DNA of 64,000 nt from Salvia splendens (Eukaryota > Streptophyta > Magnoliopsida > Lamiales > Lamiaceae). The stretch spans positions 1,922,001 to 1,986,000 of the forward strand of contig NC_056036.1 of NCBI RefSeq assembly GCF_004379255.2, in the 5' to 3' direction. Positions 34,917 through 45,608 of this stretch are shown here, in pieces. The notes under the pieces were generated by a model. That model worked only from the letters and a program-made list of their open reading frames with translations. It did not search any database and was not told the DNA's origin. Both the position numbers and the translations under genes were made by a program. Each line of letters starts with the position of its first letter. Within the stretch, counting starts at the first letter, position 1.

Positions 34917-35210
34917 TTTTTTCAGTGAGAAAGATTGGAAGTGAAATATTGGTGTGTCGGGGAAAGTGAGAAATGGGAGAGAATTATTGGTGTAGGAAAT
35001 GGAAGAGAAATGAGGGTTTAAATAGATAAAAATTTTGAAAAAAAAAACGCGTTGCATCGTCCGCGGTATCGTCCGTGTGACTCCCAGTAGGGCGGACAAT
35101 ACCGAGGACGATGTATAGGGCGCGGACGATGCATCGGGCATCGTACGCATGGTTACAGTGGCGGATGATAGCCTGCCCGATGCATCGTCCGCCCCAACGT
35201 GATGCTCTAA

Positions 35211-36583
35211 GATAGTACTGGTGTCGTAAAACTTGAACTACCCACTTAATAATTACATCCTATGAATTTGGGGAAATTAAGATGCTTTAAGAGGATTGGC
35301 TGAGCGTGGGTCCCAATAGGATGAACTGTCAAACCATCCAAAAATATTCCGGCGTTGAAACGTTAATGTTTGCCACGTGGCCAAGGCAATGAAGTTATGA
35401 ACACCCTCGTACTTTGCTAGTTTGCTGATGTTAGAACAGTAGACACCTTTTATATTAAAGGGGTCGTATTTTTTATTGAATTCTCTAGAATTTAATTTAG
35501 TTAATACTATTAAATAACAATTCAAACTTTCAACTTGTTACTCCCTCCGTCCCTAAAAGTTTGTCACACTTATTTTCTGCACTCGTTTTGTAAAAATAAT
35601 AATAAATGAGTAGAGTCAAATGATTAGAGTTAAGAGAGTGTAAAGTCAGAAATATAATAATTTAGTTAAGACTTTTCACTACATTATTATCTCTCTTACT
35701 TTACCCTCCCTCCACTTTAACTCTTTATTATTATTTTTACAAAACGAGTGCAGAAAATAAGTGTTACAAACTTTTAGGGAAGGAGGGAGTATTATTTAAT
35801 TTGAGTTTTAAAAATATCGAAATATTTAATAAAATATCTTTATTTTTGTTTATAGTGTTAAATAATTTAAATTAAAATTTCTTTCCAATATAAGAAACAA
35901 ACATCGTCAAAACTTATAGTGTCTCCTCATTGTTATTGTTACTCACTACGTGTTTTACGGATGAATAAATCTGTTGGTCAATACTAAGAATCCGCCGCTA
36001 AATAGCTTTCAAGCGGGTTACCTTGAATTTTCGTATTAATACCGTGAAAATCCAGTATCAAACTAACTAAGATATAATTAAAATGACTAAGTATTAATTA
36101 GAATAATAAAGATTTAATTAAAATAATTAAATTCTAATTAGAATAAATATGATCTCATGTGGTTGTGTTGCGTATGGTAAGATAAAGCTCACAAGAGACC
36201 AACTCAAAAATCAATATCCAAAGCATAAATTTGCAAAGTAATCGAATATGCTGCCTAAGCCTAAAACTATAGATCGATGAAATAGTGGTCATAAAGTAGC
36301 TTGAAATAAACCAATAATATTTTGTCTTGATGTGATAACGTACTTATATATTTTAATAGAGTCGCCCAATAATTTGGAGGAATATATATATTTGATTAAT
36401 AATCCACATGGCGAATAGTTTATAGTATCGTTATTCATGTCAAATATGGAAAACCTATGACTACTGACCACGTCCAAATTGTTCACAAAACACCGACCGT
36501 GCGTCATCATAAAAAATACTACTCCTTGGTTAGCATTTAGCTGATTTATTTATTTAAATAAAATCATTTGAAAATTTTGATTA
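35211..36583. other. AT-rich spacer between Harbinger and copia elements
   Basis: Contains one Stowaway MITE (35541-35789). No gene or RNA recognised otherwise. Confidence 0.5.
35541..35789. mobile_element. Stowaway MITE with long pairing arms
   Basis: CTCCCTCCGTCCCTAAAAGT at the left pairs with ACTTTTAGGGAAGGAGGGAG at the right, flanked by TA. The inner arms (TTTTCTGCACTCGTTTTG with CAAAACGAGTGCAGAAAA) give a hairpin of roughly 70 bp. Its inner arm sequence resembles the element at 28695, so the two are likely one subfamily. Confidence 0.92.
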
Positions 36584-36588
36584 GTACA

Positions 36589-36922
36589 TGTTATGGAAAG
36601 TGGATATCGAAAGCAATGCTGGTACATGGGAGTTTAGGATGGAGTGCATCTCACCAAAGCAAGAAGCATCAAGAATTTGAAGAAACAGTTAATAACGACT
36701 ACTAGCCGTTTGAGGCAGCGGTTTACATCCAATTCTTGAGTGATGGCTTGTTCACTCATTTTCTTGTTCTTGTCTTGTATAAATAGATGTTAGCAGCTGT
36801 TAGTTAGAAGTATGTAGTTACTTGATTCAGCTCAATAAAGCTCTCGATATTTCCTCCACAAGAAAACTCTATTCTCTTCAAGTGTGTTTATTCTTGATTG
36901 ATCGTGTGTGTACATTTCTTCA
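36589..36922 (+). repeat. 5' LTR of the copia element
   Basis: A 334-bp LTR containing TATAAATAG near 36779-36787 as probable promoter and AATAAAG near 36834 as a polyadenylation-type signal. Confidence 0.93.
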
Positions 36923-36924
36923 AT

Positions 36925-36942
36925 TGGCGCCGTCTGTGGGAA
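36925..36942 (+). promoter_or_regulatory. Primer-binding site of the copia element
   Basis: TGGCGCCGTCTGTGGGAA starts two bases after the LTR end. The leading TGG would pair with the CCA end of a tRNA. It is not the TGGTATCAGAGC initiator-Met type often seen in copia elements. Confidence 0.65.
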
Positions 36943-36968
36943 CACTAGATTGATCAAGATTGTAACTG

Positions 36969-39900
36969 ATGGCTGCAAGGCTAGAGGCAGAGAAGTTCTC
37001 CGGCAAGAATGACTACGGCTTGTGGAAGATGAAGATGAGGGCTGTTCTGGTGCAGCAAGGGCTTGCGGCTGTTCTGACTTCGGCTGAATCAGATGGGAAA
37101 GCCAAGACCCCTGCGCTAGATGAGAAGGCACAAGCCAAGTTAGATGAGATGCAGATGAAGGCTCATAGTGCAGTTATTCTTTGCTTGGGAGACAAAGTAT
37201 TGAGAGAGGTTCAAGGGGAAACTACTGCATCAGGTATTCTGAAAAAGCTTGATGAAGTCTACTTGGCAAAATCTTTAGCTAATCGTTTGTACATGAAAAG
37301 AAGACTTTATTCGTATAGTTTTTCAGATGATAAATCTATAGTTGAGCAGCTAGAGAATTTCTGTAAGTCGATTGATGATCTAGAGGCTGTAGATGTAAAA
37401 ATAAGTGATGAGGACAAGGCCATTTTAGTCCTCAATGCATTGCCTAACTCGTATGATCAGTTGAGGGATGCTATCCTTTATGGGAGAGACAAAGCCATCT
37501 CCTACAATGAAGTTTACTCAGCACTCATGGCCAAGGAGCTGCAGAAGGTTGGTGCGAGGAAACCTGAGTCTCAGCCTGAATCCCTCAATATCAAGAAGTG
37601 GAATAAGAAGAAGTCCTACAAGAAGCCTGAGGAATTCAAGAATCAGGTCTCGAGAAGTAAAGAGACTAGATCTTGCCACTGGTGCAAGAAGCCAGGCCAT
37701 ATAAAGAAGGATTGTTATGGCTGGAAGAAGAAGATGGCTTCAGAAAATAAGCCCCACACAAACCTTGTCAGCAGTGATGGTGAGGAAGCTACTGAGGTGA
37801 TGAACATAGTTGATAAAGTTGAAAGAGGCTCTTGGATCATGGATTCGGGCTGCTCATTCCACATATGCCCAAATGTGGAGTGGTTCTTTGATCTGAAAGA
37901 GTGTCATGGATCAGTTCTATTAGGGAATAACAAAGCCTGCAGTATAAAGGGAATAGGCAGCATAAAGCTCAGACTGGATGATGGATCAGTGAAGATATTG
38001 ACTGAGGTGAGGTACATTCCCGAGGTTAAAAGAAACCTTGTGTCTCTGGGTACTCTGGAGAAGAAGGGATTTAGTTTTCAGTCTGAAGGTGGAAAAATGA
38101 AAGTCTTTAAGCAGCAGCAACTGAAGATGGTGGGACACAGAAAAGGGAGCCTGTATTATCTTGAAGCTGCTGTTGTCTCAGGGGAATCACATGCTGTCAT
38201 TCCTAATGATCTAAGAGCTTGGCATCTAAAGCTTGGTCATCCAGCAGAGGGAACCATGAAAGAGATGATCAAGAAAGGACTAATTGAAGTAGAAAATCAG
38301 AGCAAGATGGAAAGATGTGAAGATTGCTTGTTGGGAAAATCAAAGAAGTTGCCATTCCCAACTGGTAATCACAGTTCCACTGCACCTCTTGACTATGTTC
38401 ACTCGGATCTCTGGGGTCCCTCACCAGTGAAGAGCCTTGGAGGTGGTAGATATTACATGTCTATCATTGATGATTACTCAAGAAAGGTGTGGGTGTTCGT
38501 ATTAAAGGAGAAGTCAGAGGCATTCAACTCCTTCAGAGCTTGGTGCACAGAAATGAAGAATGAGAAGGGATCATATCCAAGAGTGCTCAGAACTGACAAC
38601 GGATTGGAATATTTGTCAAAGGAATTTGATAGCTTCTGCAAGGAGAGAGGGATCAGAAGGCATAGGACTGTCCCAGCCAATCCTCAACAGAATGGAGTGG
38701 CAGAAAGGCTCAACCGCACACTTCTTGAGAGAGTAAGATGTCTTCTCTCTTCTTCTGGTGTAGGCAAACAATTTTGGGCAGAGGCTGTTAGTACTGCTGC
38801 TTATCTTATCAATAAGTGTCCCTCTTCGGCTATAAAAGGCTCAGTACCTGATGAGAAATGGTATGGGACTAAATCTGACTACTCCAGACTGAAGCCCTTT
38901 GGATGCAAGGCTTTTGCACATTTGAAGCAAGGCAAATTGGATGCAAGGGACTTGCAATGCATCATGTTAGGCTATCAGAGGGGAGTCAAGGGATATAGGC
39001 TCTGGTGCATTGAGCCTCAAAATCAAAGGATAATTGTCAGTAGGGATGTTGCATTCATTGAAGACAATATGCCACTTCTGACCCAGAAAGATGCTGACCA
39101 AGCTGTGACAGATGATTCCCATTTGAAGCTGAACGATGTAGATGCACAAACTGATAGCATGAGCTTGAAGAATGGTCAAGCAGGTGGAGCTCCTGAGCTT
39201 CAAGAGGATGAAGCTGATGAGCTACAGCATCAGCAATCCAGTACACCAGAGTATCAGATAGGCAGGGATAGGCCAAGAAGGAACATCAAACCACCAGCAA
39301 GATTTGAAGACTATGAAATGTTGTACTATGCTCTGAATATAGCTGATCAACTGGAGAATAGTGAGCCCAGTTCCTATCATGAGGCTATTAATGGACCAGA
39401 GAGGGATCAATGGGTGCAAGCCATGAAGGAAGAACTTGAGTCTCTGATAAACAACAAGACTTGGATCTTGGTTGAAAAGGATGAGTTTAGGAAGATCATT
39501 GGATGCAAGTGGGTGTTCAAAAAGAAAATAGAGTCAGTTGCCACAGAGAAGGTCAGGTTCAAGGCTAGGCTCGTTGCAAAAGGGTTCAACCAAGAAGATG
39601 GTATAGACTTTAATCAAGTCTATTCACCAGTTGTGAAGCATAACTCCATTAGAGTGCTTATGGCAGTGGCTGCTAAAAGAGGTTGGGATCTGGAGCAGTT
39701 AGATGTAAAGACAGCTTTTCTCAACGGGGATCTTGAAGAAACAATATATATGGCTCAACCACCTGGTTTTGAGGTCCCTGGGTCAGAAGGGAAGGTGTGT
39801 CTCCTCAAAAGGAGCATATATGGTCTTAAGCAAAGCAGCCGACAGTGGTATTTGAAGTTTGGGGAGAGTTTGGCCAATTTGGGGTTTACTAGATCTTTGT

Positions 39901-40940
39901 ATGATAGTTGTGTGTTCATCAAGAAGCACAAGAGCAAGTCTCCAATCTACCTTCTCCTGTATGTAGACGACATGCTGATATCAGGAGCAGATTCAGATGA
40001 GATCAAGAAAGTAAAGGGTCAGTTGATGACAGCCTTTGAAATGAAGGACCTTGGTTGTGCTAGGAGGATACTTGGCATGGATATTCTCAGAGATAGGAGC
40101 AAGAACAAGCTGTGGTTGTTCCAGACTGAGTATATTGATAAAATCCTGAAGAAATTCAGAGTAGGAAACATGAAGAGCACAGCAACTCCAATAGGTGTGC
40201 ACTTCAAGCTGTCAAGGGAGCAGAAAGTTGATAATGATGAAGAAAGGAAAGAAATGGATGCAATTCCATACTCAAACATTGTTGGGAGCCTAATGTACCT
40301 AATGATATGCACGAGGCCAGATATTGCACATGCTATAAGTGTAACAAGCCGGCACATGGCAGCTTATGGCAGGCAGCACTGGAGTGCTCTCAAGTGGACA
40401 CTGAGGTATCTAGGAGGTGCTGGGAAGCTAGGCATTCTGTTTACTGATCAAGGTGGAGTTGAGGAGGAGGCTTTACAAGGCTATTGTGACTCAGATTATG
40501 CCGCGAGCATTGACACAAGAAGATCACAGACCGGATATGTATTCACATTGTTTGGTGCTGCTATATGTTGGAAGTCGAGTTTGCAGAATGTAGTGGCTTT
40601 ATCCACTACTGAAGCTGAGTACATTGCACTAACTTCAGCAGTGAAAGAAGGAAAATGGTTGCTCGGCCTTGTGGGTGAGTTCAATGTGCAGCAAACAGGA
40701 GTCACAATACATTGTGACAATAATGGAGCATTGTGTTTGGCAAGACACCAAATGTTCCATGAGCGCAGCAAACACATCGATGTTAGGCTGCATTTTATAC
40801 GTGATGAAGTGGAGAGTGGGAGAGTGAGGCTGGCAAAGATTGATACAGCCCACAATCCCGCAGATATGTTAACCAAGGCTTTGAGCAAGGAGAAGTTTAG
40901 GTATTGCTGTAAATTGGTGAGTTTGCATACGATGATATGA
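36969..40940 (+). CDS. Copia Gag-Pol polyprotein (1323 aa), intact
   Basis: A single frame. Gag spans about residues 1-230, with a zinc knuckle CHWCKKPGHIKKDC at 236-249. The protease has D292-S-G294 in WIMDSGCSFH. Integrase has a zinc-binding H419/H424/C450/C453 and the catalytic triad D480, D543, E579; the last two are 35 residues apart (DD35E). Reverse transcriptase includes KARLVAKGFNQEDG, LDVKTAFLNGDLEE and YVDD at 998-1001. RNase H includes D1174 in YCDSDYA and TTEAEY around 1213-1218, then the family's closing NPADMLTK. Domain order PR-INT-RT-RH defines Ty1/copia, and the Gag start resembles Tnt1/Tork. No stop or frameshift was seen. It is a mobile-element gene, not a host gene. Confidence 0.96.
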   Translation: MAARLEAEKFSGKNDYGLWKMKMRAVLVQQGLAAVLTSAESDGKAKTPALDEKAQAKLDEMQMKAHSAVILCLGDKVLREVQGETTASGILKKLDEVYLAKSLANRLYMKRRLYSYSFSDDKSIVEQLENFCKSIDDLEAVDVKISDEDKAILVLNALPNSYDQLRDAILYGRDKAISYNEVYSALMAKELQKVGARKPESQPESLNIKKWNKKKSYKKPEEFKNQVSRSKETRSCHWCKKPGHIKKDCYGWKKKMASENKPHTNLVSSDGEEATEVMNIVDKVERGSWIMDSGCSFHICPNVEWFFDLKECHGSVLLGNNKACSIKGIGSIKLRLDDGSVKILTEVRYIPEVKRNLVSLGTLEKKGFSFQSEGGKMKVFKQQQLKMVGHRKGSLYYLEAAVVSGESHAVIPNDLRAWHLKLGHPAEGTMKEMIKKGLIEVENQSKMERCEDCLLGKSKKLPFPTGNHSSTAPLDYVHSDLWGPSPVKSLGGGRYYMSIIDDYSRKVWVFVLKEKSEAFNSFRAWCTEMKNEKGSYPRVLRTDNGLEYLSKEFDSFCKERGIRRHRTVPANPQQNGVAERLNRTLLERVRCLLSSSGVGKQFWAEAVSTAAYLINKCPSSAIKGSVPDEKWYGTKSDYSRLKPFGCKAFAHLKQGKLDARDLQCIMLGYQRGVKGYRLWCIEPQNQRIIVSRDVAFIEDNMPLLTQKDADQAVTDDSHLKLNDVDAQTDSMSLKNGQAGGAPELQEDEADELQHQQSSTPEYQIGRDRPRRNIKPPARFEDYEMLYYALNIADQLENSEPSSYHEAINGPERDQWVQAMKEELESLINNKTWILVEKDEFRKIIGCKWVFKKKIESVATEKVRFKARLVAKGFNQEDGIDFNQVYSPVVKHNSIRVLMAVAAKRGWDLEQLDVKTAFLNGDLEETIYMAQPPGFEVPGSEGKVCLLKRSIYGLKQSSRQWYLKFGESLANLGFTRSLYDSCVFIKKHKSKSPIYLLLYVDDMLISGADSDEIKKVKGQLMTAFEMKDLGCARRILGMDILRDRSKNKLWLFQTEYIDKILKKFRVGNMKSTATPIGVHFKLSREQKVDNDEERKEMDAIPYSNIVGSLMYLMICTRPDIAHAISVTSRHMAAYGRQHWSALKWTLRYLGGAGKLGILFTDQGGVEEEALQGYCDSDYAASIDTRRSQTGYVFTLFGAAICWKSSLQNVVALSTTEAEYIALTSAVKEGKWLLGLVGEFNVQQTGVTIHCDNNGALCLARHQMFHERSKHIDVRLHFIRDEVESGRVRLAKIDTAHNPADMLTKALSKEKFRYCCKLVSLHTMI

Positions 40941-40972
40941 TGAGTGATTGCTTCTTCATCCAAGGTGGAGAT

Positions 40973-41306
40973 TGTTATGGAAAGTGGATATCGAAAGCAA
41001 TGCTGGTACATGGGAGTTTAGGATGGAGTGCATCTCACCAAAGCAAGAAGCATCAAGAATTTGAAGAAACAGTTAATAACGGCTACTAGCCGTTTGAGGC
41101 AGCGGTTTACATCCAATTCTTGAGTGATGGCTTGTTCACTCATTTTCTTGTTCTTGTCTTGTATAAATAGATGTTAGCAGCTGTTAGTTAGAAGTATGTA
41201 GTTACTTGATTCAGCTCAATAAAGCTCTCGATATTTCCTCCACAAGAAAACTCTATTCTCTTCAAGTGTGTTTATTCTTGATTGATCGTGTGTGTACATT
41301 TCTTCA
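40973..41306 (+). repeat. 3' LTR of the copia element
   Basis: A 334-bp copy of the 5' LTR, identical except for one transition by my reading, followed directly by the GTACA target duplication. Confidence 0.93.
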
Positions 41307-41562
41307 GTACAAAACAAAATGAATAATAGTAGTACTAAAAAGGCATAAAGGTTAAAAAGAATGTACGCCATCTGAGATCCCCCTATATGGTAAAAATCTA
41401 AAAAAAATGCATGAATTTATAGCAATGTAACTATTGAATCTCAGGTGACATATTGTACCTATTAAAATGATACTGTCTTGATCTGAGGTGACTTGACATA
41501 ATGTATAACTAGATATAAACGATGTCGTTTTGTCAACAAAACATAAAAAATCAAATTACATA

Positions 41563-41820
41563 CTACCTTATCCTTGAAAAATAGAAACTTTTGAAACAAC
41601 TTTGGTTTTAATGCACAATTAGTAAAGTAAGAAAAAAATTGATAAATTTCAGAAAGGATGAGAGAAAAATGGATAAAGTAAGAAAATGAAAGCGAAAAAA
41701 TAATGTTAGTGGATTGTGAGATCCAATTCCTTAAATAGAACGTTTCAAGAGTTTTTATTTATATGGGTCAGACTAAAATAAAAACACTAATTTTTTATGT
41801 TTGAGGAACGGTGGTGGTAG
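41563..41820. mobile_element. Stowaway-type MITE
   Basis: CTACCTTATCCTTGAAAAAT at the left and GAGGAACGGTGGTGGTAG at the right are degenerate inverse copies flanked by TA. The interior shares TTAGTAAAGTAAGAAAAAAA-like and AATGTTAGTGGATTGTGAG blocks with the copy at 42313. Confidence 0.8.
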
Positions 41821-42312
41821 TACAAAAAAAAGCATATAATTAATCAAAACGGCATCATTTCTATGCGTTGATATGCCATTTCTACACAAATTTTGTCATG
41901 TCATTTTCTGCGTCATTTAAAAGTTGCCACTATATTTTTTTCAGAATATTGAAAATTAGCGATAAAGACTTTAATAGATGTATTTTCTAACTATTAGATC
42001 TGAAAACAGTATATGTGAATATGCGGAAAACTTTGAAAAAGGAAATTTACAAAACTGGATTATGTTCTTTGATACTATGATTTAAATCAAGAATGTATTG
42101 AGATTTGTTTCCGAAGAAATTTGAGTACGGAAAGGGACACAGTGCAAAGTCGTGATTGTGATATGCGACTCTTCCGAGTCTTCAATTTTGTCCCATATTG
42201 ATTTATTTCCAAATAGGGGACCCCTCAAATACGAGTTAGCAAATTTCAATTTGCATTTTATACTAGTAGATTTTGACAACTGTCAGTCTATGACGATCGC
42301 TAATGCATACAA

Positions 42313-42567
42313 TCTACGTATTTAAAAAATAGAAACATTTGTAACGGCACGAGTTTTAATGCACCATTGATAAAGTAAGAGAAAATAATTGGTAAAGTAA
42401 GAAATAAGAAAAGAAAAATGGGTAAAGTAAGAGAGTTGAAGAGAAAAAGTAATTAAAGTAGTGTTAGTGGATTGTATGGTCCACTTCCTAAAATAGAAAG
42501 TTTAGAAAGTTTCTATTTTTAAGATTATGACCAAAATGGAAATAGTTTCTAATTTTAAGAGAGGTAG
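42313..42567. mobile_element. Stowaway-type MITE, ends eroded
   Basis: The interior (AAAATAGAAACATTTGTAAC, AGTGTTAGTGGATTGTATGG, CCAAAATGGAAATAGTTTCT) and right end GAGAGGTAG before TA match the copy in GOT1 intron 5. The outer left end is degraded. Confidence 0.75.
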
Positions 42568-43900
42568 TATAACCGAAAATATAAAGCTAGAAGGATAAAG
42601 AAAATCACGAATTTAAGTTCATTTTCAGGTTTAATTTAGAAAGTAGACAAAAAATCATATACAAATTTAATACTTGTAACAAATTTTTGACAGTTTTCAC
42701 CCAAATCAAATCTTACATAGTACCATGTAAGAATATTTACGTGGCTCAAAATTGTTTTGATAAGTCGAAATGTCTACGTGACACAAAACGTGGTCATTAT
42801 AGCCATGAAATATATGAAAGAAAATCAATTTATAAAATTTCAATTATCAACCTCATCAATTCATACAATGTGGCTCCTTTTCTTACATTCTTATCATTCC
42901 ATCTCCATATCCTCTATTTCTCACTCCATTACACTCGTTGACGTTGAAATAAAACAAAAAACAAAAAAAAAAACAACCCGTTGAAATGATTTTGAGAAAT
43001 ACTAGAATGAAACCAAAATTGATTTGGGGATAGGGTTTAGAGAAACAGAAGGAAGCGACGCCGTTTCATTCTGAGAAGTTGGAATTTTTATTTTCGCTTA
43101 TATAATTGTTATATTCGAAATGACGTCCTTTTAATATATTGAGCTGCCACGACAACTTTAATTTTTTCCAGATATGTTTATTTTTTTACCGTAATTGTAC
43201 AACATTGGAAATTGGCTTATAAGTGAACAGCCTTATATAAAAATTATTACTATTATAAACAAAAAAAAACAAATAAGCTTAATTATTGATAAACTTCACT
43301 TTAAAATACTTCCTCTATTCATCTAGTAGAAGACTCGTTCCATTTATCACGGACTTTAATGAATCGATTAAGTATTTTACAAGTGTACTAAATTATATAC
43401 TAAGTCCAATTTTGATGCAATAATGTAGAGCCAATAAGTTGGTGAATACGGATCCCACTTACCGAAATGATAAAATGACACTACCAAAAATTCACGGTTT
43501 ATCACCGAAAATTAGTAGCAGGTATTTTCTATCGCTATTTGTACCATTTCTTGGCGGGAGAATGTCCACCGATAATTTTACTAGCAGAATTAGTAGCGGA
43601 TTTCGGTGCCTCGATCGCATGTCATAATTACATATAACATGGAATTGAAAATCAACTTCCAATTAACGTAATTAAAACAAAAGTAAAATATCAGGCATCG
43701 AATCGATTAATTAGATACTAAAATATTTAAAAAAGTATCCCAAAGTGCGCACACATAATAAAAAGAAATAAAAAATGTAGGTCATATATGCATGTTTGAT
43801 ATTGATATGTAAGCGCGTTCACTTTGAAGTCCTTCCTCATTCTTCTTCCATGTCAAAACTATCCCTCTATCTTGCCTACGCGTCGTATACATACAACCCC

Positions 43901-43918
43901 ATATATATATATATATAT
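43901..43918 (+). promoter_or_regulatory. TATA region of the phospholipase gene
   Basis: An 18-bp AT dinucleotide run about 95 bp upstream of the ATG at 44011 is the only TATA-like motif in range. It is followed by a CT-rich leader (TTCTTCTCTCTCTCTC), common in plant 5' leaders. Confidence 0.5.
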
Positions 43919-44010
43919 GCCCTCATTTCCATTCCACCAACTGATCTAACTCCCCTCTTTCTTCTCTCTCTCTCTAACTCTTGAGGAATCCATTCATTCC
44001 CCATTAATTC

Positions 44011-45276
44011 ATGGCTTCCTCACTCCTTCACTGCATGCCTAATCCAATCCCAAACTCCCCCACTCTACTATCTGACTCCCCTCCTCCCCTCAAATCATCA
44101 AATCTATCCTTCCCCATCTCATCCCGGTCGCGAGCTTCATCGTCAGCATCGCAGCTCGCGGCCGGGTGGAGGGAAATCCAGGGGCTCAACAACTGGGAGA
44201 ATCTCGTCGAGCCCCTGCACCCCCTCCTCCGCGACGAGATCGTCCGCTACGGCGAGTTCGTCGCGGCCTGCTACGAGGCCTTCGACCTCGACCCCGGCTC
44301 GCGGCGCTACCTCAACTGCAAGTACGGGAAGTCGAGCATGCTCGAGAGCGTCGGCCTGGCCGAGTCAGGGTACGAGGTCACGAAGTACATCTACGCGACC
44401 GCCCCTGACATCAGCCTACCCACTATCCAGGCTAGCCCCTGTAGCAGCGCAGCAGAGGCCAGGTGGATAGGGTATGTGGCCACCTCATCAGACACTGAGG
44501 TGGCCACTCTGGGGAGGAGGGACATAGTCATCACATTCCGGGGTACCGTCACGAACCCCGAGTGGATGGCTAATTTGATGAGCTCCCTCACCCCGGCCCG
44601 CCTCGACCCGCACGACCCGAGGCCCGAGGTCAAGGTCGAGGAAGGGTTTTTAAGCCTGTACACGTCTGACGAGAGGTCAGACAAATTCGGCCTTGGGAGC
44701 TGTCGCTGTCAGCTCCTTTCGGAGATTTCTAGGTTAATCAATAAACACCGGGACGAGGAAGTCAGCATCACGATCGCCGGGCACAGCATGGGGAGCTCGC
44801 TAGGGCTTCTGCTGGCGTACGACATCGCGGAGCTCGGGTTCAACGCGCCCGGGAAGATCCCGGTGACCGTGTTCTCCTTCGGGGGGCCGAGGGTGGGGAA
44901 CACGGGCTTCAAGGAGAGGTGCGAGGAGCTCGGGGTGAGGGTTTTGAGGGTTGTGAATGTGAACGATCCGATAACGAAGATGCCTGGGGTCGTTTTCAAC
45001 GAGAATTTCAAGAGATTTCGAGGTGGATTCGAGTTTCCGTGGAGTTGCTCGTGTTATGCTCATGTAGGGGTTGAGTTGTTGGTCGATTTCTTCAAGATGC
45101 ATAACCCTTCGTGCGTGCACGATTTGGGGAGCTACATCGGGTTGCTTCGGGGTCAGATGAAGAACCCGGAGAGCCCGAATTTGGTGGATCGGGCCAAGGG
45201 TTTCTTCGACGGGGGCGGCGAGTGGAGGGAAGCCGCCGTTAATATGTTCAATTTGGTGCGGTCGCAATGGACGTGA
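44011..45276 (+). CDS. Plastid phospholipase A1 (PLA1-I, DGL/DALL type)
   Basis: An intronless gene of 421 residues. Residues 1 to about 45 are rich in Ser/Pro/Leu and lack acidic residues, as in a chloroplast transit peptide. The class 3 lipase fold follows. ITFRGT at 174-179 contributes the oxyanion region, and [10 protein letters not shown] holds nucleophile S259. D319 in VNVNDP and H370 in SCVHDL complete the triad. GHSMG with AYDIAELG, not GHSLG, points to the PLA1-I-alpha/beta2 group that includes DONGLE. Such enzymes release acyl chains, including linolenate, from plastid lipids and can feed jasmonate synthesis (family knowledge, not shown here). Coding GC is strikingly high beside AT-rich flanks. 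Confidence 0.9.
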   Translation: MASSLLHCMPNPIPNSPTLLSDSPPPLKSSNLSFPISSRSRASSSASQLAAGWREIQGLNNWENLVEPLHPLLRDEIVRYGEFVAACYEAFDLDPGSRRYLNCKYGKSSMLESVGLAESGYEVTKYIYATAPDISLPTIQASPCSSAAEARWIGYVATSSDTEVATLGRRDIVITFRGTVTNPEWMANLMSSLTPARLDPHDPRPEVKVEEGFLSLYTSDERSDKFGLGSCRCQLLSEISRLINKHRDEEVSITIAGHSMGSSLGLLLAYDIAELGFNAPGKIPVTVFSFGGPRVGNTGFKERCEELGVRVLRVVNVNDPITKMPGVVFNENFKRFRGGFEFPWSCSCYAHVGVELLVDFFKMHNPSCVHDLGSYIGLLRGQMKNPESPNLVDRAKGFFDGGGEWREAAVNMFNLVRSQWT

Positions 45277-45608
45277 TATATATATATACATAGAATGATT
45301 AAAGATGAGTTAGGGCTTTTTTGGGGATTTTCTCAGGGATTAAATTTTTTGGCGGGGATGTATGATTTTTTGTATCTATAGTAGAGAGTCGATATAAATT
45401 AGAAACTGGATAGAAGTATATATATGATCATTAGTGTTGGTTGATCTTGATCTTGATCACTTGGATGGCTCGTTGGGCTAGGAGATAAACTATGTGTATC
45501 TATGTCTGTGGGCGGTGTCAAGTCAGAGATTTCATTGTAATTTTCGAATACTGCTTACAATGAGATAGAATAACTATATATAGTCAATATAGCTATAAAT
45601 TCCAAATA

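Larger units (their letters stand above)
33448..35207 (-). mobile_element. PIF/Harbinger element with broken transposase
   Basis: The left end AGGCATCCATAATGGGGCG pairs with the reverse complement of the right end, GAGCATCACGTTGGGGCGGA. An exact TAA duplication lies at 33445-33447 and 35208-35210. The element is 1760 bp and reads right to left: CATCGTCCGC-rich 5' end, leader, transposase pseudogene, and a 3' tail with a 55-bp tandem duplication. It lacks ORF1. Its two termini match the MITE-like copies at 10275 and 13685 and the MITE at 29898, so it is the coding relative of that family in this window. Confidence 0.88.
36589..41306 (+). mobile_element. Complete Ty1/copia retrotransposon, Tork/Tnt1-like
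   Basis: Two 334-bp LTRs (36589-36922 and 40973-41306) start TGTTATGG and end TTCTTCA, inside a perfect GTACA duplication (36584-36588 and 41307-41311). I count one difference between the LTRs (A/G in the AACGRCTAC stretch). A TGGCGCC-type primer-binding site follows the left LTR at 36925, and a polypurine tract CAAGGTGGAGAT precedes the right LTR. One uninterrupted 1323-codon frame lies between. All parts needed for autonomous movement appear present, so this is a young and possibly competent copy. Confidence 0.96.
41312..43900. other. AT-rich region upstream of the lipase gene
   Basis: Holds two Stowaway-type elements and no recognised gene. The last few hundred bases are the presumed promoter of the phospholipase gene. 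Confidence 0.5.

Noticed and set aside
40496..41011. Antisense frames across the copia pol gene and 3' LTR
   Set aside because: They overlap conserved RNase H coding sequence, show no protein family features, and run across the LTR junction.
44800..45291. A 163-codon antisense frame within the phospholipase gene
   Set aside because: High GC lengthens open frames on both strands; only the plus frame contains lipase motifs.
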